A stretch of 64,000 nucleotides of DNA from a virus: IMG/VR virus record IMGVR_UViG_3300047678_000169, positions 1 through 64,000 of that record; one strand, given 5' to 3'. The number at the start of each line of letters is the position of its first letter. Positions within the stretch are counted from its first letter, which is position 1. The position numbers and the translations under genes were made by a program. Shown here piece after piece: positions 39,914 through 48,505 of the stretch. The notes below the pieces were generated by a model. The model searched no databases. It was not told the DNA's origin and saw only the letters and a program-made list of their open reading frames with translations.

Positions 39914-41413
39914 TTATTTGTTAAATTTTGATAATACTTTGTCTTTGTCGATTGGAGGAATTATGAATCCAAGATTATTGTCTGGCATCTGATGACCTAC
40001 GTATTCGTCATGGCGGTGAAGATTAAACTTCTCTCTTCCCTTCCAGTTGACCATCATTGAATCGAGTCCTTCAATCATTTTGTTACACATGTTTCCGGAG
40101 TTCAATCCTCCAATTCCATTAGCGTATTCACGACCAAGTGCTCCATATTCGGTTCTTTTCTCATGACCAACGCTATACCAATACATCAATGCTTCAGCAG
40201 CATCTTCCCAGCGAGCATAGTCTGCCAAGATGTAAGGAGTTGGAATTGAACCCTGTAAGAGTCTAGCGCCTGGATAAATTGGCGTTACCCACTTACCATG
40301 CTTTTGGTATCTACCATCGTGGTTACTTCCCCATGTAGTATCAAATTCAACGAGCTTTCCAGATTCGTCTTGGAAACCACATTGGTCTTGAAGACCTCCG
40401 GTAACAGTTACAATGATTGGAGTTCCTGCCATGAGACTTTCAGCTGTTCCCAATCCAAATCCTTCATTGTCAGAAAGATTGATGGTAACATCAGCCAAAT
40501 TATACAAGATGTTCATTTCTGCTGGACCATACTTTCCATTACTGAATAGAACATCATAGTTCGGACACAGCGCTTCCTTACATGCAATCAAATCGGTTCC
40601 AGCATCTTCGACTGGGTTAGTGTGAAGTAAAAATACACACTTAGCAGCTTCTTCCTTTGGAAGATTGTCACAGAAGGCTCGGTAAGCGAGCATAATGGAC
40701 GATGTTTGTTTACGACGAATATTTCTACTGTTGTAAAGAACAACATATTTGTAATCCTTCTTAAAGAGGGATTTCTTCATTGCAGCCACCTTGGCCAAAT
40801 CAGCTTCGGAAGTCAATGGACGAAATACGTCGGGATTGATTCCGTGTGGGACATAAGTAACTGTGGTCGGCTTGTTATATGTGGTTCCCAAGATGCTCTT
40901 AACAATGTTTTCAGTTTGTTTGCTGATACATCCAATCCAATCACAGCTTTGATAGAATGGGCGATTATACATTGGGTATGGTAGGTCGTCCCAAATTGAA
41001 TAGAATCCAATTGGAACCTTTTGACGAACTTCACGTTCAATTCCATATAGCCAAATCCAGAAACGTGGGTCAGTGAAGTGGAGAATAGCGTCTGGCTTTT
41101 CCAAGCCCATTACTTCATTCAAGATTTCAGGGCTTCCATATCCATCGACTGGATAGAGTTGAACATATGGGTCAACGATGCCGGTTTCTACCTTTGTAGC
41201 ATCATTGAGGTTCATGACCCTACCCTTTTCAGGATGTTGAACAGCTCCGGCGATTTGTGCCCAATTATATTTGTGAGCGGTTCCCATTACGAATTCTCTG
41301 GCCATCGTTGCGATGCCTGAGTGCATTCTTAGGTCGTCACAGAGAAGCAAAATCTTTTTGCGTTGTTCCTTTGGTAAGTATCCTTCACGTTGTCCGATAA
41401 TAGAGAATGACAT
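39914..41413 (-). CDS. GT4-like glycosyltransferase
   Basis: 499 residues, the largest transferase here. KILLLCDDLRMHSGIATMAR (about 19-38) matches the GT-B acceptor domain start with a glycine turn; ILHFTDPRFWIWL and TYVPHGINPDVF follow; the donor site shows NLSDNEGFGLGTAESLMAGT (about 325-344; E-x7-E type) and PIIVTVTGG. Probable retaining transferase that uses an NDP-sugar. Upstream lies TTGACA with a weak ATACTA -10 box. A Trp/Tyr-rich C-terminus completes it. Confidence 0.82.
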   Translation of the reverse strand: MSFSIIGQREGYLPKEQRKKILLLCDDLRMHSGIATMAREFVMGTAHKYNWAQIAGAVQHPEKGRVMNLNDATKVETGIVDPYVQLYPVDGYGSPEILNEVMGLEKPDAILHFTDPRFWIWLYGIEREVRQKVPIGFYSIWDDLPYPMYNRPFYQSCDWIGCISKQTENIVKSILGTTYNKPTTVTYVPHGINPDVFRPLTSEADLAKVAAMKKSLFKKDYKYVVLYNSRNIRRKQTSSIMLAYRAFCDNLPKEEAAKCVFLLHTNPVEDAGTDLIACKEALCPNYDVLFSNGKYGPAEMNILYNLADVTINLSDNEGFGLGTAESLMAGTPIIVTVTGGLQDQCGFQDESGKLVEFDTTWGSNHDGRYQKHGKWVTPIYPGARLLQGSIPTPYILADYARWEDAAEALMYWYSVGHEKRTEYGALGREYANGIGGLNSGNMCNKMIEGLDSMMVNWKGREKFNLHRHDEYVGHQMPDNNLGFIIPPIDKDKVLSKFNK

Positions 41414-41455
41414 AATGTAACTGTGTTAGTATGGAGTGTTTTAAGTGTTTGTCAA

Positions 41456-41665
41456 TTAGAATGATGAGCCGCTCGCTTGAAGGTCGGTTGTTTTATCGAC
41501 CTGCGTGCGGAATGCTTCATTGTTGACATACAGATAAACACAACGATTGACCAATTTCTGTAGAGACATTCCGTTTCCGACTGATAGATGCTTGAATGCA
41601 TCATACTTGTCCTTGAATACGTGAACGCTCGTGAAAGAGGTTTGGTGGTTTCCTTTGAGTCTCAT
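41456..41665 (-). CDS. Small ribbon-helix-helix-like protein
   Basis: 69 residues. TSFTSVHVFKDKYDAFKHLS gives a strand then a helix, and SLQKLVNRCVYLYVNNEAFR a second helix, the RHH order. AAGGA lies at good distance from the ATG. Inferred small DNA-binding regulator. A short stem (41716-41733) and a stretch without other ORFs precede it. Confidence 0.5.
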   Translation of the reverse strand: MRLKGNHQTSFTSVHVFKDKYDAFKHLSVGNGMSLQKLVNRCVYLYVNNEAFRTQVDKTTDLQASGSSF

Positions 41666-41715
41666 AAATTTCCTTGGTTAGTTTACATTCATATATATGG
41701 ATGTATAACGGAAAT

Positions 41716-41733
41716 AATCGCTCAAAAGCGATT
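41716..41733. terminator. Short hairpin between 41665 and 41781
   Basis: Stem aatcgct/agcgatt with a 4-base loop. On the plus strand it is followed by TTCTATC, on the minus strand by ATTTCC. It may terminate the 41781-42398 gene transcript. T-run is poor, hence low confidence. Confidence 0.35.
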
Positions 41734-41780
41734 TTCTATCTTCTTATATACCACTCTAAAAATAAGGATATTTTAATCCG

Positions 41781-42398
41781 TTATTTATTTAATGAGGACT
41801 CAATCTTTTCTTTATATTTAGTCGGAAACCCAATCATGACCTTGGTAAAGGTCTTTCCTTTGATTTCTCTCTTATAATGAAATTCATCAACAGGAATTAT
41901 AGTTTTTCCAGGCAAAAATTGTGGGACCTCGGACACAGGAACCTTCTTCCACCCCATTCTATTCGCCATTGCTTCGGCAGCACCGGACACTTCAGCGTAT
42001 GTTCTCTTCAATAACAAATCGTCTTTAATGATGCGTATTAAGTCAATAAGACCTTGTGTTGGTTTCGAACCTTCTCGACCAGACGATGCTCCCATGACTC
42101 TTTTCAAACCAAATTCAGTTCTTTGAACAATAGCAATGGCTACAACATCTTTACCTCTCCTTGACATTTTCCAAAACATGTCTGGGTCATTGGCTAATTT
42201 AATCAATTCATCACGCATGCCTTGTTCAGTTTCAATTCCCTTGTATCCGCCGGCATAACGGTAAGATTTGACCATTAATGGAAGCACTTGGTCAACAAAC
42301 TTGAGCTTCTCTTGAGTGGTTCTCGCGTTGAGAACATGCTCTTTCAAGACCTCTTGAACAGATTCTATAATAAGTTTTCTAATATCTGAGCGATTCAC
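41781..42398 (-). CDS. Hypothetical phage protein with T4-like N-terminal motif
   Basis: 205 residues, GTG start, following a TATTTATT octamer. N-terminal RSDIRKLIIESVQEVLKEH is a helix that opens many T4-like phage proteins, often as an assembly peptide. The rest (KDVVAIAIVQRTEFGLKRVM, AEVSGAAEAMANRMGWKKV) reads like an acetyltransferase-type or virion protein, but I cannot decide. Separate from its neighbours by small gaps. Confidence 0.55.
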   Translation of the reverse strand: MNRSDIRKLIIESVQEVLKEHVLNARTTQEKLKFVDQVLPLMVKSYRYAGGYKGIETEQGMRDELIKLANDPDMFWKMSRRGKDVVAIAIVQRTEFGLKRVMGASSGREGSKPTQGLIDLIRIIKDDLLLKRTYAEVSGAAEAMANRMGWKKVPVSEVPQFLPGKTIIPVDEFHYKREIKGKTFTKVMIGFPTKYKEKIESSLNK

Positions 42399-42422
42399 TT
42401 AAATAAATATAGAACAACTCTC

Positions 42423-43484
42423 TTATCCTTCCTTTCCGTCGCAATATTTTTCACCCGTCACTGTATTTACCATGTCCTTGAAAGAACAATATTTGCAGTT
42501 CTTTTTGGCTTTTCCGGGATTCTTACCAAATGGAGACTCCTTGTTGTATTCTCCGTGGGCATCAAAACACTCATTGATAAAGTCTAAGAAAGACTCTTCA
42601 ACCATTTTCAAGCTCATTTTTCCATCGGGAGGAGCAACACGTTGAATTCTCTGTTGTGGGAATGCCAAATCTTCGTATAAGCGCCTCTTCAAGATAATGA
42701 ATTCAACTTCAATGTCACTCAAAGGTGTCTTATAGACTTGATTGTAGAATCTCTTGTATAGCAAAAGTTGGTCGAGCTTTGTTCGGTCAGCCTTTTGATA
42801 CTTGTTCCAACCAAACGTAGAAGTTTTGAAGTCCAAAATGCGAATCTTTCCGGTGGATTTCTCTCTCAATACAATGTCAAGAAATCCCTTGTAAATGATA
42901 GTTCCGCCGCGGATGGGAATGTTGAGAGGAAGTTCGATACCAACAATTTCGTAAATTTTAGATGGAAAATGTTTACTTCTCACGGAATGAGATACAAAGT
43001 AATCGATGATATTTTTACCATCAACTCTAAATTCTTCAATTTCAACATCAATGAATTCACTTGGGAGCTCTACGTGCTCTCTATTTTCAGAAAGAGCTTT
43101 CTTTTTCTCTTCCTCTCTTCCCTTAGTCTCTTTTTCTCGTATCGTCTTAATTTCTTTGTCATATTCTGTGTTGAACTGACCAACGCAATCAATAGCTTCA
43201 GCTTCGATTGCTCCTTTGGTGTAAAGGACATTTAAGAAATTTTGTAAAACCGTATGTATAGCCTTACCAAAGGCTGTGTTGATGGAGTCGTCCCAGGTTG
43301 AGAGCTTGTCCATATATGACAATTTCCATTGAAACGGACATTTTAGCCACATTGCATATTGACTAAAACTCACCGTTTTAGGCTTCTTCGCTGTTGGGTC
43401 TTTTTGTGGTGTGGTTGGAGGAACAACTGAAACGTCTATTGCCTTTAGAGCCACTTCATCACCAACAATAAAAAAATCTTCCAT
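42423..43484 (-). CDS. RecB/Cas4-family PD-(D/E)XK nuclease with Fe-S cysteines
   Basis: 353 residues from ATG 43484; upstream in-frame TTG 43520 and GTG 43514 lie in the promoter. SQYAMWLKCPFQWKL (Cys 49) and three late Cys (NCKYC, and a YC 15 residues on) give the four-Cys iron-sulfur cluster of AddB/Cas4-like nucleases; DIVLREKSTGKIRILDFKTS carries the D-x(n)-DxK catalytic core and QLLLYKRFY the QxxxY motif. By family a DNA exonuclease/helicase-associated nuclease for recombination or DNA processing; T4 gp46/47-type roles are filled by others. Divergent from the plus-strand PAS/REC cassette. Confidence 0.82.
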   Translation of the reverse strand: MEDFFIVGDEVALKAIDVSVVPPTTPQKDPTAKKPKTVSFSQYAMWLKCPFQWKLSYMDKLSTWDDSINTAFGKAIHTVLQNFLNVLYTKGAIEAEAIDCVGQFNTEYDKEIKTIREKETKGREEEKKKALSENREHVELPSEFIDVEIEEFRVDGKNIIDYFVSHSVRSKHFPSKIYEIVGIELPLNIPIRGGTIIYKGFLDIVLREKSTGKIRILDFKTSTFGWNKYQKADRTKLDQLLLYKRFYNQVYKTPLSDIEVEFIILKRRLYEDLAFPQQRIQRVAPPDGKMSLKMVEESFLDFINECFDAHGEYNKESPFGKNPGKAKKNCKYCSFKDMVNTVTGEKYCDGKEG

Positions 43485-43491
43485 TTCTACA

Positions 43492-43520
43492 ATTACAACA
43501 GATTTTTTTACCACTGTCAA
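43492..43520 (-). promoter_or_regulatory. Sigma70-like promoter for the RecB-like nuclease
   Basis: Minus strand TTGACA (43520-43515), 17-base spacer, TGTAAT (43497-43492), ATG 7 bases later. It is one of the best promoter matches in the window and shows that the translated part likely starts at ATG 43484, implying a leaderless or nearly leaderless mRNA. Confidence 0.65.
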
Positions 43521-43567
43521 CAGATTTTGATTGGCGTTAACGCATTTTGGCCGATACTTATTCTAAT

Positions 43568-43939
43568 ATGCAAATCGAAGCAATCACTCTTATTATAGGA
43601 AGCCTCGCATCAATCCTTACTGCTCTGGTCAGCTATATCGCCGGAAAAAAGAAGGCAACAAGCACAGACTTTGATGTTCTAATCAAGGCCAACGAACAAT
43701 TTCGTTCTGAAATCAGAAATGAACTTGCCCAAGCTCGTCAAACAATCGAAGAATTGAGACAAGCCATGAAAGATAAAGACAAGGAAGTTTCGGATTTGCA
43801 GAACTCTGTTAACGATTTACAAACTGAAATCGTTGAAAAAGACAGAAGAATTAGTGACCTTAAAATTGATTTGATGAAAAAAGATATTAGGGTATCTGAG
43901 TTGGCAGCTAGACTCACGATGCTTGACAAGCAATCATAA
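43568..43939 (+). CDS. Membrane-anchored coiled-coil protein, first gene of plus-strand cassette
   Basis: 123 residues from ATG 43568 (TTG 43547 is open). A hydrophobic helix at about 4-23 (EAITLIIGSLASILTALVSY) is followed by a long coiled coil (RNELAQARQTIEELRQAMKD, KDRRISDLKIDLMKKDIRVS). Type I or II membrane attachment with a rod in the cytoplasm or periplasm. It precedes the PAS protein by one base, suggesting a common complex (inference). Confidence 0.65.
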   Translation: MQIEAITLIIGSLASILTALVSYIAGKKKATSTDFDVLIKANEQFRSEIRNELAQARQTIEELRQAMKDKDKEVSDLQNSVNDLQTEIVEKDRRISDLKIDLMKKDIRVSELAARLTMLDKQS

Positions 43940-44388
43940 TGAATGGGCTCCTACATTTTGGAGAAGACTTAAAGAAGTTTTATAGAGACAAAATAGCCTG
44001 TCATTGGCCGGCTAAGCCAGATTCATTGTCCACAGATAAGTCTATTCTCAGAGGACTGAAAAAGAGCGAAATTCCAGCCATCTTAGCTACACAGGTCAAA
44101 GATGAACTTCCGATTATTATATTTTCCAATGAAGCACATGAAAAATTGACCGGCTATTCAATGGAAGAATTGATTGGAAAGTCCACCAATATATTCTATG
44201 GAAAAAATACCGATAAACATTCTCTCAAAGACCTTATTGAGAATCTAAAAGAGAATGGATTCTGGACCGGCAAGTTAGTCTGTTATGATAAGCGTGGTAA
44301 AGAATGTTTGATTTCTTTTAATATCATAACCATCCTTGTAAATAACAAACGATACCACATAGCTTACAAGAAGAGGTTGACGAAATGA
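43939..44388 (+). CDS. PAS-domain protein
   Basis: 149 residues. SNEAHEKLTGYSMEELIGKS (about 72-91), the FYGKNTDKHS turn, and the final strands ISFNIITILVNNKRYHIAYKK are the PAS fold. No histidine kinase dimerisation or catalytic domain follows, so it senses or binds rather than phosphorylates. Stop overlaps the ATG of the receiver-domain gene by ATGA. Ligand unknown; the adjacent receiver suggests a signalling pair (inference). Confidence 0.72.
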   Translation: MNGLLHFGEDLKKFYRDKIACHWPAKPDSLSTDKSILRGLKKSEIPAILATQVKDELPIIIFSNEAHEKLTGYSMEELIGKSTNIFYGKNTDKHSLKDLIENLKENGFWTGKLVCYDKRGKECLISFNIITILVNNKRYHIAYKKRLTK

Positions 44389-44759
44389 ACATATTGTATG
44401 TTGAAGATGATAGGTTAATATCTGAACTAGCCAAATATATTTTCGTTGAGCTAGACCACACGGTTATTTTTTGTCAAACTATCCAATCTGCCAAGAGCGT
44501 CATAGAAAACGAAGGCTCTAAAATTGATTTGATATTTTTGGATTTGTTATTGCCAGACGGAAGCGGCATAGATATTTTAGATTTTATGGAATCCTCTCAT
44601 TCAGAGATTCCGGTTATTGTTATTTCTGGTAAGATTGATAGTTATAGGGAAAGATTAAATGAACATCTCAGTAAAAAGACTGTGATGGGTGTTTATTCAA
44701 AACCTCCGTGTTATGATTCCATAGTATCGGACATGAACACATTATTTTGCAAGAAATGA
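44385..44759 (+). CDS. Stand-alone response-regulator receiver domain
   Basis: 124 residues, exactly one receiver domain. VEDD gives the acidic pair D8/D9, FLDLLLPDGSG gives phospho-acceptor D53, VISGK the Ser 81, and YSKPP the Lys 106. All five catalytic positions are intact, so phosphorylation by a host or phage kinase is plausible. No output domain. Coupled by ATGA to both neighbours. A CheY-like adaptor is the most direct reading. Confidence 0.85.
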   Translation: MNILYVEDDRLISELAKYIFVELDHTVIFCQTIQSAKSVIENEGSKIDLIFLDLLLPDGSGIDILDFMESSHSEIPVIVISGKIDSYRERLNEHLSKKTVMGVYSKPPCYDSIVSDMNTLFCKK

Positions 44760-45217
44760 ATAAACCAACTCCCTTCTCACATCTTCTACAGAAAAAAGGC
44801 ATTCTAAAAAATTTTTCTATTGCGAAAACCGTTCCTCACAAGGAAATAGAAGCTCTCAAGGAAAAAGTCAGAGCATCAACCAAATCTGAGGAAGAATATA
44901 ACAAGGTATTTGAGCAAGAAATGATTCGTGTTGGGAACATGCACGATGTATCCAATCCGATTCCTGGCATCATCTATGATGAGCAGAAGAAGGGGCGCTC
45001 CGCTAAACTTCTGAAACACATGCTTGAAGTTTCTAAGAAACTAAAGGCTCAAAACTTTACCAAAGCTGAGATGTGCTTCTTTATAGTATCATTGATAAGT
45101 GCTCTGGGACTCACCAAAGAAGATTTCTCTGGAACGGATTTTACTGACTTTGGCTTGAAGCCAAGGAAAAAGCCTCCAGAAGACGAACAATACGACGATG
45201 GATATAGTAAGGATTAA
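44756..45217 (+). CDS. Hypothetical protein, last gene of plus-strand cassette
   Basis: 153 residues from ATG 44756, overlapping the receiver stop as ATGA. Charged helices first (EIEALKEKVRASTKSEEEYN), then AEMCFFIVSLISALGLTKED. No known domain. Ends convergently with the deoxynucleotide kinase gene, overlapping by 4 bases. It is likely the effector or a structural partner of the PAS/REC pair, from position alone. Confidence 0.6.
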   Translation: MNKPTPFSHLLQKKGILKNFSIAKTVPHKEIEALKEKVRASTKSEEEYNKVFEQEMIRVGNMHDVSNPIPGIIYDEQKKGRSAKLLKHMLEVSKKLKAQNFTKAEMCFFIVSLISALGLTKEDFSGTDFTDFGLKPRKKPPEDEQYDDGYSKD

Positions 45218-45879
45218 GCAAGCTTCATCTCTTCGATGAACTTGCTTACGTGTCTGTTCAATTCGGTATCATTTACCAAATCATCAGACTTAACATGTTC
45301 CCACTCTACTCTATAAGAAGCTAGAGCCTTTATTTTTGGGTCGTTGAGAGCTTCATGGTCATTTGCTGGTTGAACAAACTTAAATTCGTTCGCTCCAACA
45401 ACATCAACGTCTCCTCGTGAGGTTCTCTGTGTATATGGAAATGGAACAATCTCATAGCGACTGACATGAACCACTACACCGTGCCAGTCTTCCGTTACCC
45501 AATGAATTTCATCCTTGGGATAGTGAGCATAACGAATGTCGGTGATGATGGCGTAATCAGCATCAATCTTTTCTAAATTTGATTGGACAATGTTAATCCA
45601 ATATTTTCCACCGGTTCTTTTTCGTTGAGCATCACCATACCAAACTAAGAACGGACGAATCAAGTTCTTTTCTTCGGTAATTTGGGTAAAGGCGGAGAAT
45701 CCAAAATTCTTCTTACAGAATTCATCACAATCAGCCTTCAAAGCGTCTGCCAATGCAAACTTGATAACCGACTTATTTTTTGCAATAAGCTGGTTCATTA
45801 AAATGAGAGCGAAGGTGTCTTTTCCGCTACGGGCAACTCCCGCTATTCCTATAATAAGTGGTTTATGTGATGCCTGCAT
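45214..45879 (-). CDS. Deoxynucleoside monophosphate kinase (T4 gp1-like)
   Basis: 221 residues from ATG 45879. P-loop GVARSGKD at 14-21, KFALADALKADCDEFC (about 36-51), WINIVQSNLEKIDADYAIIT and DIRYAHYPKDE (LID/base region) match the T4 gene 1 family, which phosphorylates dNMPs to dNDPs. It supplies DNA precursors together with the dUTPase and dCMP deaminase. A TTG in frame at 45888 is less likely as start. Confidence 0.8.
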   Translation of the reverse strand: MQASHKPLIIGIAGVARSGKDTFALILMNQLIAKNKSVIKFALADALKADCDEFCKKNFGFSAFTQITEEKNLIRPFLVWYGDAQRKRTGGKYWINIVQSNLEKIDADYAIITDIRYAHYPKDEIHWVTEDWHGVVVHVSRYEIVPFPYTQRTSRGDVDVVGANEFKFVQPANDHEALNDPKIKALASYRVEWEHVKSDDLVNDTELNRHVSKFIEEMKLA

Positions 45880-46339
45880 ATTTTTCAAATTTATCTTTGT
45901 ATTTTTCTACAAATCGGATTTCTCCGTTTAGATATTTATCCTTTAGGATAGATGAGTTTGGCTCAATGTCAATCAGTTTATACTCTAAACCATTTTCTAT
46001 ACAGAATTTTTCGCCCACTTCTTTTTTTAGTTTTACCAACAGAGTTTCCCATAACTTCTTGGGCTTTACTTCTATCAACGAATTCCCAACTAAGAAATCG
46101 GGCTGATATGTTCTGTCTGTTCCATCATAACTTTTGTATGGTATTCTATACTTTTGGGCGCTTTCGCATGATAGACCTTTTCCCTCTACTTCTGTTATAA
46201 AGTATTGCAATTCTCTAAGGCTTCTAAAGTGATGACCTTTATACCAATTGGCCCACCCGTTGCCAGAACCATTTGGAGAAGGTTTTCCATACATCGGATT
46301 TTTCTTTCCCACTCTTCCAAAATGACTTCGCCAAATCAA
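45863..46339 (-). CDS. PD-(D/E)XK homing-endonuclease-like protein, N-terminally short
   Basis: 158 codons from a TTG at 46339, preceded in frame by TAG; no ATG until 46291. GKKNPMYGKPSPNGSGNGWA (about 11-30) is the NUMOD-like recognition stretch, FRSLRELQYF carries Glu 43, YQPDFLV gives Asp 81 and LIEVKPKK gives E90-x-K92, the same catalytic pattern as at 38719. Lacks an N-terminal zinc knuckle. The small MGRK gene 46351-46503 lies just upstream in another frame. Either a short form or a decayed homing gene. Confidence 0.65.
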   Translation of the reverse strand: MIWRSHFGRVGKKNPMYGKPSPNGSGNGWANWYKGHHFRSLRELQYFITEVEGKGLSCESAQKYRIPYKSYDGTDRTYQPDFLVGNSLIEVKPKKLWETLLVKLKKEVGEKFCIENGLEYKLIDIEPNSSILKDKYLNGEIRFVEKYKDKFEKYAGIT

Positions 46340-46350
46340 CTAACTTTACA

Positions 46351-46503
46351 TCAGTTATTTTCTGCTTCTTTCTTGAGTTTTTCATATGCGGTTCTCCGTT
46401 TTTTGTTTACCGCATCACGATTTTTTCGGTAATACTCAATCGCACGAATGCGTTTTTCCTCAAGTATTTGCTTGTATGTTTTGTTGTGTGATTTGCGGCC
46501 CAT
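46351..46503 (-). CDS. MGRK-family small basic protein
   Basis: 50 residues, beginning MGRKSHNKTYKQILEEKRIR, with EYYRKNRDAVNKKRRTAYEK. Start follows a TATTTATT octamer within 3 bases. Third member of the set with 19883-20053 and 26596-26733; it precedes a homing-nuclease-like frame by 11 bases. Function unknown. Confidence 0.5.
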   Translation of the reverse strand: MGRKSHNKTYKQILEEKRIRAIEYYRKNRDAVNKKRRTAYEKLKKEAENN

Positions 46504-46561
46504 ATGAATAAATATAAACTATAAACGAAAAGCGACGATTTATTACTTATTATATAATATT

Positions 46562-47035
46562 CTATTCATGCCCAATCAACTTTTCCATTTCTTTTTCGGT
46601 ATAACCAAACAAAGAAACAATTTGCTTTATCTGTTCTTCGGTCATTAAAGAAAGATACTCTGTTACGTTTCTTTCACTCTCCATGAAGTATCCTTTCATT
46701 AGTCCAATCAATTCTTTAGTATGCTCCTTTGACTTGGAATTCTTAATATAAGGATAGTAGGCTCGACCTTTGGGAACAATGGCGATGCAGCACTGATAAA
46801 ATAGTTCTGGGTCAAGAGTCTGATATTTTTGAATCTCATTGACCAATTCTATTAGATTTGGCTGCATACTCAAGAATCGACAAATCATATAATTACTCCA
46901 ACTCTTTCTGTCAGCATCAGTCAAGTTTTTGAAATAAGCAGGGTCTTGCTTTTCTCTAATGTGATTGATGTGGTCAAACAAGCCCTTGGCTTTGACTCCA
47001 ACCGTTCCGGTGACTGTAGATTTCTTTTTAGGCAT
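46562..47035 (-). CDS. T4 gp62-like clamp-loader small subunit
   Basis: 157 residues. MICRFLSMQPNLIELVNEIQ (about 50-69), YQCCIAIVPKGRAYYPYIKN (about 79-98) and SLMTEEQIKQIVSLFGYTEK (about 130-149) follow the pattern of gp62 from T4-like phages: an RxLSxxP helix, a PRGKRYxxWxK-like segment and a Glu-Gln-Ile helix. In T4 it pairs with gp44 to load the gp45 clamp for replication and late transcription; those two genes are not in this window. It identifies the phage as a member of the T4-like superfamily (inference of relationship). Confidence 0.72.
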   Translation of the reverse strand: MPKKKSTVTGTVGVKAKGLFDHINHIREKQDPAYFKNLTDADRKSWSNYMICRFLSMQPNLIELVNEIQKYQTLDPELFYQCCIAIVPKGRAYYPYIKNSKSKEHTKELIGLMKGYFMESERNVTEYLSLMTEEQIKQIVSLFGYTEKEMEKLIGHE

Positions 47036-47825
47036 TTAATTTTCTCTTTTTACATACCAATCCAATATAACCATCATTTCTGCCGTTTGTCGATTCAATT
47101 AGATATTTTTCCTGAACAATTCCAATTATTTCTTCGTAGGTCGGTATTTCGATAAATTGTCCGTATAGAGTCATATACCTTCTTTCAATCGGCAGTTTAA
47201 CATCAGTTTGTATATTGAACATCAACATTCCTTCTTCTGAAAGAAGGGTGTAAGCATCATCGAAAAACTTCAATCGTTGTTTGGGAGATAGATGTTGAAG
47301 AACATTGGAGCTAAATACTATGTTGAACTTGCCAGCATTCTCTGAAACATATTCGGGAGGAATGTGTCCCTCAGAGGTGCATTTTTTAACATCTGGTGTT
47401 TTTGGAACAACGTCAAATCCTACATAATTGAACATAGTGGTTGCTTCAACATAATTTCGAAGAGAACCATAGCCAGGCCCAAGCTCCAACAGCGATAGAT
47501 TGTAGTGTCGGAACTCGTCTATCCAATTTATAAGACCCACACTACGAGCAATTCTCAAATTCATACGATTTCCACTCATATGATTGTAAGCAACTGTAGT
47601 TCCGTTATCGACGGCATTTGCTACACAATCGGTGCTAAACAAATCCTCACACACTTTCCAAAAATCTTCCGAATTGATTACGTCTGGATGAAGAAGCTTC
47701 AAATCCTCTTCTGTTGGAATCCATGTTTTGGCTCTCCAAGCAGCAAGCCAGTCCTTATAAACTTCCAATGAGGTAATTTTGAAGTGTTCGGTGATTATCT
47801 TTTTTATTTCGTCGTAGGTTTTCAT
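47028..47825 (-). CDS. SAM-dependent class I methyltransferase
   Basis: 265 residues. SLLELGPGYGSLRNYVEA (about 108-125), YVGFDVVPKTPD (strand 2 acid) and FNIVFSSNVLQHLSPKQRL (about 171-189) fit Methyltransf_11-type enzymes. A long N-terminal helical region (1-100) precedes the core. Substrate unknown: glycan or base/nucleotide. Overlaps the gp62-like gene by 8 bases. Confidence 0.72.
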   Translation of the reverse strand: MKTYDEIKKIITEHFKITSLEVYKDWLAAWRAKTWIPTEEDLKLLHPDVINSEDFWKVCEDLFSTDCVANAVDNGTTVAYNHMSGNRMNLRIARSVGLINWIDEFRHYNLSLLELGPGYGSLRNYVEATTMFNYVGFDVVPKTPDVKKCTSEGHIPPEYVSENAGKFNIVFSSNVLQHLSPKQRLKFFDDAYTLLSEEGMLMFNIQTDVKLPIERRYMTLYGQFIEIPTYEEIIGIVQEKYLIESTNGRNDGYIGLVCKKRKLNA

Positions 47826-48070
47826 TTTTGCAATACTAAAACTTTTTTGTCATACGGAATGAACGCTTCATAACCAAGTTTTGAACGAGCGTTTATCCAA
47901 TTACCTTTTGAATTCTTTACACTCGCAATCTTTTTCAAAGGTTCGGTGTCGTCTATACCACTAGAAGTAAGTCTTGGGCGACGATTGAAAAATTCTTGTC
48001 CAATTGGTAAAGAGGAAAATTCAATATTTTTGAACTCTCTATCATCATATGCGTTTAAGTCATAGGTCAT
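47822..48070 (-). CDS. Small hypothetical protein
   Basis: 82 residues, NYR/DR-rich and basic at the C-terminus (NWINARSKLGYEAFIPYDKK). MTYDLNAYDDREFKNIEFSS at the start. No domain recognised. Coupled by ATGA to the methyltransferase downstream. Confidence 0.6.
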   Translation of the reverse strand: MTYDLNAYDDREFKNIEFSSLPIGQEFFNRRPRLTSSGIDDTEPLKKIASVKNSKGNWINARSKLGYEAFIPYDKKVLVLQK

Positions 48071-48073
48071 AAA

Positions 48074-48505
48074 TTAAGCTTTTTCTTTAGCGGTATCTTC
48101 TTTTTGAGATTTCTTTTCAACTACAGGCCTCTTTACTTTAAATTCTGGTTCATTCCACGCAGTCTGTGTATATTTTCTCTCAGGCCTCGATGAAGTTTGT
48201 TGACGGACAATCTTTTGCCCATGAATTGAAACGGTGTCCTTTAAAGCCGTGATGGTCTTTGTCATTCTTTTCATTTCATCATTGTGCTCTTTATGAGCCC
48301 CCACCAATCTCTTTGTTGTCTCTTCGTTTCTTTTTAAATCAATTTCAAGTTGAACAATTTGAGCTTGTCTGTTTACATCTTGATTTCTAAAATAAACAAC
48401 AATAACCGTTAAGCCAATATAGACAACCCAAAAGTTGTCTCTCCAATAAGCCATTGCCAAAGGAACTAAAAAAACCGTCGCTAGCCAAGTCAGATTTATA
48501 CGCAT
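48074..48505 (-). CDS. Membrane-anchored coiled-coil protein
   Basis: About 143 residues from ATG 48505; ATG 48526 is possible. TMH at about 6-20 (WLATVFLVPLAMAYW) and a second at about 25-38 (WVVYIGLTVIVVYF), then a coiled coil (QIVQLEIDLKRNEETTKRLV) and a basic C-terminus rich in Lys and Arg. The start is directly downstream of a strong terminator-type hairpin at 48504-48539, so the gene must use its own promoter or read-through. Confidence 0.55.
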   Translation of the reverse strand: MRINLTWLATVFLVPLAMAYWRDNFWVVYIGLTVIVVYFRNQDVNRQAQIVQLEIDLKRNEETTKRLVGAHKEHNDEMKRMTKTITALKDTVSIHGQKIVRQQTSSRPERKYTQTAWNEPEFKVKRPVVEKKSQKEDTAKEKA

